Source: Ktedonobacter sp. SOSP1-85
GTDB lineage: Bacteria; Chloroflexota; Ktedonobacteria; Ktedonobacterales; Ktedonobacteraceae
Assembly: GCF_016587415.1 (NCBI RefSeq)
Contig: NZ_BNJI01000001.1
Span: forward strand, 1,093,501-1,157,500
Direction of reading: 5' to 3'
Length of the DNA stretch: 64,000 nucleotides
Both the position numbers and the translations under genes were made by a program. Below are positions 35,886-44,211 of the stretch, one piece after another (the stretch's first letter is position 1; the number at the start of each line of letters is the position of its first letter). The notes under the pieces were generated by a model, which saw only the letters and a list, made by a program, of their open reading frames with translations, had not been told where the DNA came from and made no database searches.

Positions 35886-36206
35886 ATGACCGAAGTAGCC
35901 AGCACAGCCATCGAGATTCTCAAAACGCTGTATCACGCACCACGAGCGAACGCTGTCTGCGAACGCTTTGTGAGGAGTGTGCGGCAAGAATACCTTGACC
36001 ATCTGCTGATCCTCCATGAGAAGCAACTCCAACGCGTGCTCAATGAGTATAAAGCATACTTCAATCGGGCACGACCGCATCAAGGGATTCAACAGCAGAT
36101 TCCCGAAGTGTATGGATCTTCTGGTGCCCCTCCATACGAGGGAACCAAGGTGGTAGCAGTTCCGATCTTGGCTGGGCTGCACCATGACTACCAATTGATA
36201 GCCTAA
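35886..36206 (+). pseudogene. C-terminal fragment of a DDE (rve-type) transposase
   Basis: 106 residues covering the end of an integrase-core transposase: PRANAVCERFVRSVRQEYLD carries the last acidic residue of the DDE triad, followed by NEYKAYFNRARPHQGIQQQI. This pattern fits IS481/IS3-like transposases. The N-terminal domain and first two catalytic Asp residues are absent, so it is a remnant. The reading frame begins at a sequence (GATGACCGAAGTAGCCAGC) that recurs at 36,443 and 43,509. Confidence 0.75.
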
Positions 36207-36378
36207 AGAGACGCAAACAGAATTAACAAGACAATGAGTGATAGAGGTGCATCACTATGATACTGCGGTGTGAAGGTACCTGTGGAAGCTCTCTTGCCCA
36301 TCTTTGCATGTCTTTCCTAAGCATATTCTCCCGCACAAGCATCTGTTTCTCTTGCATATTTGAGGCCTTTTCTCGCTC

Positions 36379-36876
36379 TCAAGTTTCATGCACCAAACAA
36401 ATAGAGAAAAGGAGAAGGCGAAGATGACAATTTTGCGAACGGATGTACCAAGTAGCCAGTACAGGAACCGGCTGATAGTACAGGCTACTCCGATTGAGTC
36501 CCAATAACTGAGCCTGCACGCTTAAGGAAAGGTCCGCCTTGCTCCTGTCTATTAACTGGATCCGCTCATCGCGAGTCAAGCAGGTGGCCACATTTTTTTT
36601 GATCCAGGCCAGTTGCGTACTCAACTTCCCAATCTCGGCGTACAATTCCTCTCGTTCTTTTTCCCAAGCCGCTTCTTTGGCTGCCTGATCTGTTGCTGCC
36701 TGGTCATTGAAAGCTCCTGGCAGAGCTACGAGCGCTTGATCTCGCCATCGGGAAATGACATTGGCATGCGTTGCATACTCCGAAGCAATTTGTGAGAGCG
36801 TTTTCTCCTCTCGCAGGATCTCCCTCACCACTTTCATTTTAAACTCAGTCGTATACATTTTTCTTATGACCGACAT
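36379..36876 (-). pseudogene. IS3-family OrfA-like transposase fragment
   Basis: About 165 residues from the ATG at 36876 (GGAGGAACC upstream). The N-terminus MYTTEFKMKVVREILREEKT ... VISRWRDQALVALPGAF is an IS3/IS911 OrfA helix-turn-helix and leucine-zipper region. The sequence then continues into an OrfB-like start (LLGLNRSSLYYQPVP) and ends abruptly in unrelated sequence. No catalytic domain follows, so this is a truncated IS3 element. Confidence 0.75.
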
Positions 36877-36906
36877 GGTTCCTCCTTCCACCTTCAGCCA
36901 CCTCAA

Positions 36907-37705
36907 AAATTTGTCTTAATTATGGGATCCATTATACTGCGCGATCGTGAGTATCTCGTGAATTTTCGTGAGTCAGCGGTAAGCTGCGTTTGGTATCATA
37001 GCTGGAGAAGGAAGATGCTCACCGTTTTCTCTGACTGTTTCTCCCACAACAGGGGAGGCGTGGTATCAAGTAAGTGAGGCCCGTGTGGTCTCAAATGCTC
37101 CTAGATCCACGTGGGGAGAGGAGGATATCCCCGGAAAGCGTGCATGACAATCGACCGGCGAAAAAGGGGTAATCTTCGTAATCACTCCCTGAAAAGGGAA
37201 CATAGGCTTTATTGGAATTTCTTTAAAAGGAAGAGACTATACAGTAGACTCTTGGGTATTGGCTACCTTTGTGATCGGAGCCGAAAATCCCACATGGGCT
37301 AATTGCAGTCTCTAGTGCAGGTGAGATGGTATCGACGCTAATTCCATTGGTGTCAAGCGACCATCGGTAGAGCGTGCAAACCGTATGGTGGAACGCGATC
37401 TTTGGGGCGCAAGGCTCTGGAACCTTGCGCCAGCACGCCCGCTCTGGACGGTGCAGTGTGAGCGCGTTTGGTCGGAAGAGGCAGGTGGTCAGCTTGCACG
37501 ATTATCGAAGCAACAAACGATTAACCCAGGGAGCAAAGGTCAAGGAAGGTCGAGCCTTGATCTGGAAGGCATTCCGCTCCAGGTCGGCTGCAGAAAACCG
37601 GCGTACCTCAACAGGTAAGGAGAGCCATCCATTCCCTACCTCTAAAAAAGGAACGCCTCTTTCCTTCCCCTGGCGAAAGTCAGGAGTCTCCAGAGGGGGA
37701 GCCAG
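36907..37705 (+). other. non-coding stretch with strong hairpins
   Basis: No gene is supported. GGCGCAAGG-CTCTGGAA-CCTTGCGCC (about 37,408-37,433) is a perfect stem, and further complementary GC-rich segments follow to about 37,620. It could be a structured RNA of a decayed element. It ends with the GAGGGGGAG ribosome site of the next gene. Confidence 0.35.
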
Positions 37706-38506
37706 ATGAAAAGCTTGGCCTTTTTGAAGCAAGTAGATCATGACCGCAAAGTGGCGATTTATGCGGCAACGCACGACGGCAAAATGAGGAATTTCGCATA
37801 TCATGAGGAGCTTGGAGAGTGCCGTGAGACATTTTCTCGATTGCTTCAGGATGTTCAGCAGGGTGAGATCGGAGTAGTGATGATGCCTGATGCCGCTTGT
37901 CTGTCGATTGAAACGTCGCCGGGCTGGATGGAGGCATTTATCCAGGTCGTCAAACAACACAACGTCCTCCTTGGCGACCATGGACATGATCTGGTTTATG
38001 ATTTGCGCGAGGAAGAGGATGAGGCGCAGTTTCGGGATCTGCATCCACAGGGCGAATACGAGAAGGCGAGGAATGCGCCCCGTTCTCTTGTCGATGCTCT
38101 CGCACAGAGTCCTTTTGCTGCTGCCTTGATCGAGAGGGGGGAGAACTGGTTCCTGGTAACAGACCTTGAGAAAAAAGCCCAAGACGCCCCCGTCTATTGT
38201 CTTTCCAGCGGGGCAAGAGGGAAAGAGACGGATATGTGGGGAATGGGCCCATTGAAAGACCTTTTGGCTACTCTCGCCCCCTACGGGATCACCGAAAGAG
38301 ACGGCTGGTCGCCTGTTCACACTGAACGGAAAGGCTGGCTCTTCCGCATTCAACAGCAAGAGGACACGATGGCCGAGCAAACAGCTGCCGCGCTGCACCG
38401 ACATGAAGGGACTCTACCTCAAGGCGCGCAGGTGAGCGTGATCTTGAGAGGTCAAGGGAAGGTGCGGAGCAAGAAAAGACGGAAAAGAGGAAAGAGAAAC
38501 CAATGA
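37706..38506 (+). CDS. resolvase-like protein without catalytic serine
   Basis: 266 residues. The first 130 residues follow the fold pattern of a serine-recombinase N-terminal domain: VAIYAAT, LLQDVQQGEIGVVMM, then WMEAFIQVVKQHNVLLGDHG. The catalytic Ser of the usual YxRVST motif is replaced (YAATHDGKM), and the Arg of the DRLxR motif is missing. The C-terminus is very basic (KKRRKRGKRNQ) and likely binds nucleic acid. The stop overlaps the next gene's ATG as ATGA, so the two are translationally coupled. The resolvase link is my inference. Confidence 0.6.
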   Translation: MKSLAFLKQVDHDRKVAIYAATHDGKMRNFAYHEELGECRETFSRLLQDVQQGEIGVVMMPDAACLSIETSPGWMEAFIQVVKQHNVLLGDHGHDLVYDLREEEDEAQFRDLHPQGEYEKARNAPRSLVDALAQSPFAAALIERGENWFLVTDLEKKAQDAPVYCLSSGARGKETDMWGMGPLKDLLATLAPYGITERDGWSPVHTERKGWLFRIQQQEDTMAEQTAAALHRHEGTLPQGAQVSVILRGQGKVRSKKRRKRGKRNQ

Positions 38507-38937
38507 GAGAGCCGCCGTACTTCACGCGCGAAGAATATGCATTGACGAAAGTGACGCTTGCCCGCAAAGACGTCCCAGCCGAGGCCCTCACCCTCCTCTC
38601 CGCATGGATCGAGGGGGAACGCCTGCTGGTGGATGGCCGGGAAGGCGTGGGTGGGATCGACTTCTGCCGGATGGATACAAAGGCCATCGCGCCGCTCCCT
38701 CATGTCCTGGTTTCTTTTTTCGCCCGCTGCCCCTACAAGCGCAAAGCTGGGTACTCCCCCAGGTGGAGCGGCTTTTATCTGCTCCTGTACCATGATGTGG
38801 AGGAAGGCTGGAAGCTGGAACGGATACGAAAGGACTCCTCCTACGCTCAGTTTGTCCCGGTATTTGCGGCGAGAATCAAGGCGGGAGAGGAGATCAAAAA
38901 GCGGTTCGGGAGCTATCTGGGAAACCATCATGAGTGA
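38503..38937 (+). CDS. hypothetical protein coupled to the resolvase-like gene
   Basis: 144 residues, starting within the ATGA overlap with the upstream stop. Mixed alpha/beta composition with aromatic clusters (RWSGFYLLLYHDVEEGWKLE). No family or motif is recognised. Tight coupling implies it works with the resolvase-like protein. Confidence 0.65.
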   Translation: MREPPYFTREEYALTKVTLARKDVPAEALTLLSAWIEGERLLVDGREGVGGIDFCRMDTKAIAPLPHVLVSFFARCPYKRKAGYSPRWSGFYLLLYHDVEEGWKLERIRKDSSYAQFVPVFAARIKAGEEIKKRFGSYLGNHHE

Positions 38938-39163
38938 AGAAGAGAAAACCTCAAACTGCCCCTAATTTAGACGTGCTTGCCTGTAGAGCAGCACGAAAAA
39001 GTGGTTGTCTCGAAGAATACCGCTGGCGACCGTGCCCTGATCGTTCTTTTAGGGCAAGTACGGACGAAGTAGTATCATGCTATTCATAGGAGGCGGAGTG
39101 GAGCACTTACTATGAGTTTGCCATTGTAGACGTTCCTCTCTGTTCCCGGCTCCCTGTTGGAGA

Positions 39164-39194
39164 AAATAACTCCGGCAAATTGCCGGAGTTATTT
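39164..39194 (+). promoter_or_regulatory. 15-bp perfect inverted repeat before DinD-like gene
   Basis: AAATAACTCCGGCAA and TTGCCGGAGTTATTT flank a single base, immediately before the GAAAGG ribosome site. It could be an operator for autoregulation or a hairpin covering the start. Confidence 0.6.
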
Positions 39195-39208
39195 GAAAGG
39201 TGGCTTAC

Positions 39209-40168
39209 ATGTCGGAAGAGCACGAGCAGATTGAAATCACTGGTAACGAACTGCATCCATTCTCGCATTCGTCCGGGTGGGATGGCATCCATCAAATCTT
39301 CTATCAAGGACAGAATTGGTATCGCGTCGTGGATGTGATCGATGCTCTCGAGGTCGCCAAAGATCCCGCCGATTATTGGAGCGACATGAAACGCAGGATA
39401 CGAACGGAAGGGTTTAATGTAGTGCGCCAGGAGATGGTACAGTTTGAACTCAAGTTGCCCAAGGACAAGCGGTTGCGCAAACATGACTATGCTACCCGCC
39501 AGACTATCCTGAGACTGCTGCAATCCATTCCTAGCCCGAAGGTCGAAGAGTTTAAGCTCTGGCTCGCAGAGGTCGGTGAGCAGCGCCTCAAACAAGAGGA
39601 GATCGATCGTGTCGAGGCCGAATTGGAACGGGTTCGCGAACGATACCAGCAGCAGGGCATGAACGAGAAATGGATCGAGGACCGTATCCTTAATTTGGTC
39701 GGGCGCAACGAACTTACCGATCAGTGGCGCCGACGAGGTGCAGTCGAGCATTTACACTTTGCCAAATTGACTATGATCCTTCATAAGGGCGCGCTGGGAG
39801 TGACACCAGAAGAGCATAAGCAGGTAAAGCAGCTTCCCAAACGCGAGAATGTTCGCGATCATATGGATCGCGTTGAACTGGCCTTGCTGACGCTGGCCGA
39901 GGCGACGGCAACCACCAAGCATATCGAGCATGACACTCACGGTGTTGAGGACCTTGAAAGAGATGCCCGCGAGACAGCAAAGACGAGTGATACCATACGT
40001 CAACTGACGGAGCAGGATCTAGAGCGCCCCGTGGTGAATCCGCAGAACTTTCTGAAGAAGCTGAAAGGAAAACATGGGAAAAAACCAGCCCAGCTTCCGC
40101 CAGCTGAACAAGCTACCTTATTTGACGGCCAAATGCCTGATGGGACAGAAAATCAAGGTAGCTCCTGA
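39209..40168 (+). CDS. DinD/BRO-like phage antirepressor family protein
   Basis: About 319 residues from the ATG at 39209 with GAAAGG 8 bases upstream; a GTG at 39200 is the alternative. The N-terminal 110 residues resemble a BRO-N domain (WYRVVDVIDALEVAKDPADY; KHDYATRQTILRLLQS). The C-terminal half resembles DinD, an SOS-induced protein: RNELTDQWRRRGAVEHLHFA, LPKRENVRDHMDRVELALLT and HDTHGVEDLERDARETA. DinD interferes with RecA in E. coli, while BRO proteins are viral DNA-binding regulators. A palindrome sits just before the gene. Confidence 0.75.
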   Translation: MSEEHEQIEITGNELHPFSHSSGWDGIHQIFYQGQNWYRVVDVIDALEVAKDPADYWSDMKRRIRTEGFNVVRQEMVQFELKLPKDKRLRKHDYATRQTILRLLQSIPSPKVEEFKLWLAEVGEQRLKQEEIDRVEAELERVRERYQQQGMNEKWIEDRILNLVGRNELTDQWRRRGAVEHLHFAKLTMILHKGALGVTPEEHKQVKQLPKRENVRDHMDRVELALLTLAEATATTKHIEHDTHGVEDLERDARETAKTSDTIRQLTEQDLERPVVNPQNFLKKLKGKHGKKPAQLPPAEQATLFDGQMPDGTENQGSS

Positions 40169-40221
40169 GTAGCCTTATTCTCTTCCCGAAGATTTGTTCT
40201 GTATAATGGCTGCAGAGAATT

Positions 40222-40385
40222 GTGTAACTTTACCCATGGTTTTGCAGAGAAGAAGATGAAGCGTAGTTTTGCAGGAAGACGCAGTTTGCTAAGCTCAATG
40301 GCAAAGCAGGCTAGCTGCCTTTTTCCACCTTCGTCCGAACCAGGATCTTTTCGGGGAAACATAGTTTTGCGGAAAAACTTCAGGT
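40222..40385 (+). repeat. dispersed CATAGTTTTGCAG repeat unit, copy 4
   Basis: It begins with TGTAACTTTACCCATGGTTT at 40,224 and ends with the GCGGAAAAACTTCAGG signature. The block from here through the next gene is a duplicate of 34,391-35,090. Confidence 0.7.
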
Positions 40386-40577
40386 GTAGTAAACTGCAAG
40401 GACACCAGCTTGAGTTGATGTTTGCAGCAGACACAGCCATAATTTGGTAGACGACTTTGTTGCTGTAATCACAAGTATGGCAAGTCGTATCTCTAGGTGT
40501 CGCTCTTTAGAGCGAGCCGAAAAAATCAGACAGTACATTGGGCATGTCATGCAACCGGGAGGGAGACAACAGGGCTG

Positions 40578-40910
40578 ATGACTGAATTTAACAAAGAGCA
40601 GGCGCTTCATCGCTATATCGAATTGTCGGAGAGGCGATATGCTGAGTTCGAGCAACTCCCTGATTTCCAGCGCAGAATCGCCCGTGGCGACTACCAGTTC
40701 TTTTCGAGCGTTGACATCGAATTGGATGAGCTCCAGCAGGAAGCACAACGAAATGGCTTTCTCCTCGACGCTGGTTGGGATGGAAACAAGCTTGTGTATA
40801 CGATAGAGCAAATGACTCCAGAAGAGCATGAAGCCTATCTTGCCGAAGAGCAGGAGCAAGCGCTGGAGGACCTGAAGTGGAGATACTCGGAGGGACTGCT
40901 TGAGCCATGA
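40578..40910 (+). CDS. small acidic helical protein, module copy 2
   Basis: 110 residues; ATG at 40578 with GGGAGGGAG upstream. It differs from the copy at 34,742 mainly by conservative changes (for example RYIELSERRYAEFEQLPDFQ), so both copies seem to be under selection. In this copy the partner gene has been pushed 1.9 kb away by insertion of IscB element 2 directly after the stop codon. Confidence 0.7.
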   Translation: MTEFNKEQALHRYIELSERRYAEFEQLPDFQRRIARGDYQFFSSVDIELDELQQEAQRNGFLLDAGWDGNKLVYTIEQMTPEEHEAYLAEEQEQALEDLKWRYSEGLLEP

Positions 40911-40944
40911 AAGACAAAGGGGCATCAAAGCAGCTGGTGCAAAG

Positions 40945-41233
40945 GGTGAACTACCCCTGAGCTGAAGACTCAGGGGCTTCGCAAGAAGCCTGAGTTCACC
41001 AGACTCCTCATCAGAAATGGTGAGACCGTTTGAAAGGTCATGACACCTGCGGTTGACGCATCAGACCGCTGCTCTGTCGCCTGGATTTAAGTAGGGCTGA
41101 GGAAAGGCCCGGTGATCCAGGCCTAACAAGCCTTTTGAACCTTGTCGAGATGAGGACGGATTCTCTGCATGGTCACAGTGCAGAGATACGCATCACCCGG
41201 CGCTTGCCGGAGCATTTTTCCGAAAGGAATCGT
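40945..41233 (+). ncRNA. omega RNA (HEARO) of IscB copy 2
   Basis: A three-way junction: outer stem GGTGAACT/AGTTCACC (40,945-40,952 with 40,993-41,000), hairpin CCCCTGAG/CTCAGGGG and hairpin GCTTC-GCAA-GAAGC. It is followed by about 230 nt of structured leader up to the iscB start. It has the same architecture as the leader of copy 1 with different base pairs. The guide would derive from sequence upstream of 40,945. The RNA ends are not known. Confidence 0.7.
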
Positions 41234-42499
41234 ATGAAGAGTATCTATGTCGTATCACCAGATAGGGCGCCGCTTATGCCTTGTTCTGCTGCGATTGCCC
41301 GTTTGTTACTCAAAGAGGGAAAGGCCAAAGTCGTCCGCAGAATCCCTTTTACGATCAAGTTGTACGCACAGCCAGAGCGTACCTACACACAACCCTTGAC
41401 CTTGGGAGTGGATACCGGAAGTGCGGTGATTGGTTCGGCTGTCGCGGATGAACAGGGCAGCATCTTGTATCTTTCTGAAGTAGAAGTGCGCAATGATATT
41501 GCCACGACGATGAAAGCACGAGCCACCCATCGTCGAGATCGCCGCAACCGAAAGACACGCTATCGGCCTGCACGCTGGTTGAATCGGAGGAATTCCATCA
41601 AGATCGGGCGATTCTCCCCAACCATGAGAAGCAAGATCGACGCCCATCTGCGAGAAATCCGCTTTGCGCAATCTTTGTTGCCAATCACGTCCATGGTGCT
41701 GGAAACAGGAACCTTTGACCCACATGCACTCAAAAACCCAGAGGTGCTGCGAAAGAAGTGGCTGTATCAAAAAGGGATGAACTACGGGTATGCGAATACC
41801 AAAGCCTATGTGCTGACACGAGATGGCTACACCTGTCAACACTGCCGGGGGAAATCAAAGGATCAACGACTCGAAGTGCATCACATTGTTTTCCGAAGCC
41901 AACACGGAAGCGATGAGGAAAGCAATCTCTTGACGCTCTGCAAGACCTGTCATGAAGCCCTTCACGCGGGAATGATGACGCTCAAGCGCACCGGCAAGAA
42001 AAAAGGGAATCTGCTGCATGCCACCCAGATGAACAGCATCCGCATGCAATTGCTGAAACGCGTTGAGGCGGAAGAAACGTGGGGCTTCGTGACGAAAGAA
42101 CATCGATTGCTTGCGGGACTTCCCAAAGAACATGTCTTTGATGCCGCCATGATTGCCACACGCGGAAAGAAGCCTGTTTTTCAGATACAAACGGTGCTTG
42201 TCAAGAAATGCATTCCAGATGGAGAGTATCAGCAAACCAAAGGAAAGCGAAGCGAGCAACGGATCACAACAGGGAAAATCCAGGGCTTTCGCAAATTCGA
42301 CAAAGTGCGCTACCAGGGTCAGGAATACTTTATCAAAGGCCGTATGTCTACTGGTTATGCTCTTTTGATGATGATAGACGGGAAAAAGGTCGATTTGAAA
42401 CCAATTCCCAAGTTTGAGAAGATGAAGAGAGTGAGTGCGCGCTCCTCATGGATGACCTGTCAAAAAATCCTACCAAGTTCCCAGGGCAATCGCATCTAA
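41234..42499 (+). CDS. iscB: IscB RNA-guided nuclease, copy 2
   Basis: 421 residues from the ATG at 41234 (AAAGGAA upstream). Motif order is as in copy 1: PLMP (APLMPCSAAIARLLLKEGKA), RuvC-I (LGVDTGSAVIGSA), bridge helix (RRDRRNRKTRYRPARWLNRR), RuvC-II (MVLETGTFD), HNH (CQHCRGK ... EVHHIVFRS ... CKTCHEALH) and RuvC-III (HVFDAAMIA). All active-site residues look intact. The two IscB proteins are clearly diverged, so they come from separate insertions rather than local duplication. Confidence 0.9.
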   Translation: MKSIYVVSPDRAPLMPCSAAIARLLLKEGKAKVVRRIPFTIKLYAQPERTYTQPLTLGVDTGSAVIGSAVADEQGSILYLSEVEVRNDIATTMKARATHRRDRRNRKTRYRPARWLNRRNSIKIGRFSPTMRSKIDAHLREIRFAQSLLPITSMVLETGTFDPHALKNPEVLRKKWLYQKGMNYGYANTKAYVLTRDGYTCQHCRGKSKDQRLEVHHIVFRSQHGSDEESNLLTLCKTCHEALHAGMMTLKRTGKKKGNLLHATQMNSIRMQLLKRVEAEETWGFVTKEHRLLAGLPKEHVFDAAMIATRGKKPVFQIQTVLVKKCIPDGEYQQTKGKRSEQRITTGKIQGFRKFDKVRYQGQEYFIKGRMSTGYALLMMIDGKKVDLKPIPKFEKMKRVSARSSWMTCQKILPSSQGNRI

Positions 42500-42789
42500 T
42501 TTGGGGAATTGGCTCTACAAGCCATGCCCTAACAAGCCCATTTTTAAATCTCTGCTGTATAGATGCTCTCTACAGGCCGATTGAAAATTTAGATGCGATT
42601 GCCCTGACCAAGTTCCTTCTCCTCTACCAACTTTTTGGAGTGGTGGGTATTTTTGCTGCACTATCGGGAATGCAAGCCAAGAGACTATTCGCCAGTCTAT
42701 TGAAAGTCAGGGATAGGAGTAAGATACGGCGTTCATCCACGAGGCTGAAGACCTCGTGGTTTTCTCGCCGCACCGCGTATAAATATCTC

Positions 42790-43173
42790 TTAGCTCTTCC
42801 GAGCGGTAAAAGTGTCATCGCGCCATTCCACAATCGTCCCGACGGGAAACTGTGAGGCCGCAGTGACGATCTTTGCAATCGTCTTCTCAATACCGACTTG
42901 CGGCCATCCTCCCCTTCCGAGAGATGAGCGAATAGCTTGCTCCAGTGCAGGGTATCCACCTTCGAGCAGAGCGACTTTCATCGTCGTCGTGCCTGTTGAG
43001 GAATATACTCCACACAAGGAGCGACGACACCCACACGCTCCATCAGCCTCTTCGCCCTCGCAAGTGAGAACAGGAAAGGTAACAATCTCCCCTTCGGGCA
43101 CGAAGCAGAAATCGTTGTCGCGTTGTCCCTGGGTTTGCCTTGTTGCAACGAAGATGGGAACCGGAATACTCAT
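42790..43173 (-). CDS. small Cys-containing protein, module copy 2
   Basis: 127 residues with AGGAGATAGGT before the ATG at 43173. About 92% identical by eye to the protein at 35,105, with the Cys-rich centre (TCEGEEADGACGCRRSLCG) unchanged. Conservation of the coding part, while the upstream sequence is unrelated beyond the start codon, suggests the protein is functional in both places. Confidence 0.7.
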   Translation of the reverse strand: MSIPVPIFVATRQTQGQRDNDFCFVPEGEIVTFPVLTCEGEEADGACGCRRSLCGVYSSTGTTTMKVALLEGGYPALEQAIRSSLGRGGWPQVGIEKTIAKIVTAASQFPVGTIVEWRDDTFTARKS

Positions 43174-43808
43174 ACCTATCTCCTATTTTTCATATGCCGT
43201 CCGCTCTAATTTTAGAATTTCTAAGGATTTTTCTAAAGTTATTCCGGATTTTTCGTTTTTTCTAAAATTACGGCGGGCGGCTGTACCCAACTGAGAATTC
43301 CACCGTCACTCCGACATGAAATGAGCACGAAGTGATCGAAAAGCTGATTGAAGCCCCCAAAATATTCCATGCTAACTCCGAAAAAAGTAAGCGATTTCAT
43401 CGTAACTCCGAAAAAATAGAAGCTTGTTTAAATCTCTAATATCTCTATTTCATGTTTTTACTCGAGAGCATTACTCTGAAGGGAGGCAAAGATCAGTTTT
43501 TGAGAAACAGATGACCGGAAGTAGCCAGCCCAGATCAAAGAGGTTAGAGAATCTCGTGTCGAGCGTTGGGATAATACGTTCTGTCAGCCCCTGGCTCGCT
43601 TTGTCCATATGATGCTATCATTTTCTAGATCGGTGATCATGCGTGAGGCTTATTTACTCATGTTCTTCCACCGGTTGCAATTGGAAAATAGACCATCCTA
43701 TTTAAATGAGTGGAGTTTGGCGCTGGTCACTGGAATGCGCACTAGAGCGCGGTTCGTAATCATTGATCTGGTAAGTACCGTTTCGCTGGTCATCATCAGT
43801 TCTCTTGA
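43174..43808 (+). mobile_element. IS end region with TAACyCCGAAAAA motifs, copy 2, and decayed sequence
   Basis: 43,289-43,430 repeats the terminus seen at 35,661-35,800. GATGACCGGAAGTAGCCAGC at about 43,509 is where the transposase frame would start, but the sequence then diverges. The rest to 43,808 has no supported gene. Confidence 0.5.
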
Positions 43809-44066
43809 TTGGCGCTCAACACTTACGAACCGTGCTCTGGGTACTGGATACCTGTGGCCTGGAACGACAGATTGCACTATTACGATAGTAAGATACGGAA
43901 ACAACTTGTTTACGAGCAAGTAAAAGAAGTTTTTATGAGTTTGCAAGATCAAGGCACTTATCCAACTCTACATAGAATACGTGGCCAGCTGAACATGAAG
44001 GCATGGAAGAAGGACATCGAGGACGCTTTAAGTAAGATTTGCGATGAGATGAATTTAAAAAGTTAG
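43809..44066 (+). CDS. small hypothetical protein, possibly a C-terminal fragment
   Basis: At most 85 residues, from a TTG codon just after a stop. The C-terminal 55 residues look like a genuine helical domain (QLVYEQVKEVFMSLQDQGTY ... HRIRGQLNM), a pattern seen at the ends of some transposition proteins. The N-terminal part looks random. I read it as a remnant; its family is not certain. Confidence 0.4.
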   Translation: MALNTYEPCSGYWIPVAWNDRLHYYDSKIRKQLVYEQVKEVFMSLQDQGTYPTLHRIRGQLNMKAWKKDIEDALSKICDEMNLKS

Positions 44067-44104
44067 AGTTCTCGCAAGGGTTAACGTATTTTGCTTTGGT
44101 ATTG

Positions 44105-44180
44105 CAAAGAAGAAGCATAGTTTTGCAGAGAAAAATGGAAGCATAGTTTTGCAGAATCTGCAAAACTATGGGTAAAGTTA
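44105..44180 (+). repeat. dispersed CATAGTTTTGCAG repeat, left-end fragment
   Basis: Two GAAGCATAGTTTTGCAG cores are followed by an inverted CTGCAAAACTATGGGTAAAG, giving a head-to-head arrangement. The right-end signature is absent. Confidence 0.65.
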
Positions 44181-44211
44181 CAGCACAAAACATACATTTC
44201 GCTCAAAAAGG

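Larger units (their letters stand above)
40930..42779 (+). mobile_element. IscB element 2 with defined boundaries
   Basis: Compared with the uninterrupted module at 35,075-35,100, this copy has extra DNA between GGCATCAAA (ending at 40,929) and TAAATATCTCTTAGC (from 42,780), about 1,850 bp. The left hairpin is CCCCTGAG-CTGAAGA-CTCAGGGG (40,954-40,976). The right hairpin is CCACGAGG-CTGAAGA-CCTCGTGG (42,737-42,759). Both have the same 7-nt loop. It carries an omega RNA and iscB but no transposase. Confidence 0.75.

Noticed and set aside
37502..38404. 300-codon open frame on the minus strand
   Set aside because: It overlaps the coupled plus-strand gene pair, which has good ribosome sites and an ATGA overlap; the antisense frame has neither.
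39110..39751. 213-codon open frame on the minus strand
   Set aside because: Antisense to the DinD/BRO-like gene, which has a ribosome site and recognisable domains.
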